Source of the DNA: an uncultured Bacilli bacterium | GTDB taxonomy: Bacteria; Bacillota_I; Bacilli_A; RF39; UBA660 | Direction: 5' to 3' | DNA: 7,168 nucleotides | NCBI GenBank assembly: GCA_934179675.1 | Contig: CAKPQS010000031.1 | Span: forward strand, 1-7,168 | Part shown: piece after piece, positions 7,030 to 7,168 of the stretch | Layout of the letters: each line of letters begins with the position of its first letter | How positions within the stretch are numbered: position 1 is the first letter of the stretch | The notes under the pieces: model-generated | Told to the model about the DNA's origin: nothing | Database searches by the model: none | Seen by the model: only the letters and a program-made list of their open reading frames with translations | Made by a program: the position numbers and the translations under genes

Positions 7030-7168
7030 ATTGTTCCCCTTTCTAATATATTAAAAGCATTAAAAAAAGGACCAGTATTTATATAATCTGCGGTTGTATT
7101 ATAAATAGTGTTGGTGGAGTATTTTACATCAATACTGTTTTTCTTCAAAAAAAGACATAAGTTTGATA
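7026..7168 (-). CDS. Possible C-terminus of an upstream gene, unrecognised, partial
   Basis: An open frame enters at the window edge and runs 46 codons to a TGA at 7026-7028, which overlaps the ATG of the surface-protein gene (ATGA). The predicted end is polar and Asn/Thr-rich with scattered aromatics (for example DYINTGPFFNAFNILERG), unlike random AT-rich translation, and the final codons contain the next gene's ribosome site. I do not recognise the family. If real, the surface protein gene is the second gene of an operon. The short length leaves a fair chance that the frame is open by accident. Confidence 0.42.
   Translation of the reverse strand, partial: SNLCLFLKKNSIDVKYSTNTIYNTTADYINTGPFFNAFNILERGTI
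7035..7042 (-). promoter_or_regulatory. Ribosome binding site of the surface-protein gene
   Basis: AAAGGGGA ends 5 nt before the ATG at 7029 on the minus strand. It fixes that start and shows that the broken gene keeps an intact translation signal. Confidence 0.65.

Noticed and set aside
7098..7103. TATAAT on the minus strand about 70 nt before the surface-protein ATG.
   Set aside because: There is no TGn extension and no -35 at usable spacing (TTGATG is about 23 nt away), and it lies inside a probable coding frame; AT-rich DNA yields such hexamers by chance.
1..7168. CRISPR arrays, tRNA or rRNA genes, insertion sequences and attachment sites.
   Set aside because: No spaced direct repeats, cloverleaf-like segments, transposase frames or terminal inverted repeats were seen on reading both strands.

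Overview
The window is AT-rich and every supported gene lies on the minus strand. Shine-Dalgarno sites are strong (GGGAG, AGGTGA, AAGGGG) and there is a consensus extended -10 promoter. The protein families are those of Gram-positive bacteria: a PrgI-type type IV secretion protein, a SipW/TasA-type secreted N-terminus, BspA-like DUF285 modules and a CUB-like module. I infer an uncultured low-GC Bacillota, possibly a gut Bacilli or Mollicutes-related lineage such as RF39. The sequence alone does not settle the taxon.

From high to low coordinates (the direction of transcription): (1) 7026-7168 is an open frame that may be the C-terminus of a gene entering from outside; its TGA overlaps the next ATG. 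(2) 5413-7029 is one reading frame of 539 codons for a modular secreted surface protein, interrupted by two in-frame stops, TAA at 5932-5934 and TAG at 5614-5616. The first 365 codons still form a complete secreted protein. The remaining repeat module and C-terminal CUB-like module are cut off. (3) 5293-5412 is intergenic: a hairpin terminator closes the surface-protein unit, then an extended -10 promoter starts the next operon. (4) 1-5292 is a tightly packed type IV secretion (conjugation-type) operon in the order VirB2-like, VirB6-like, VirB3/PrgI-like, VirB4 N-terminal protein, VirB4 ATPase. The last gene runs off the window.

The operon is translationally coupled throughout: overlaps of 16, 53 and 1 nt, or spacings small enough to couple. 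Its order matches Gram-positive conjugation modules such as prgH-prgI-prgJ of pCF10. Together the genes would build the membrane core of a secretion channel: a two-helix pilin-like subunit, a polytopic channel protein, a small two-helix adaptor and the cytoplasmic motor. Relaxase, coupling protein (VirD4) and peptidoglycan hydrolase (VirB1) are not in this window, so whether it is a mobile element cannot be decided here.

The points most worth a second look are the doubly interrupted but frame-preserved surface protein, the VirB4 split into two coupled genes, the 53-nt out-of-frame overlap between the VirB3-like and VirB4-N genes, and the large extracytoplasmic additions on the VirB2-like and VirB6-like proteins.
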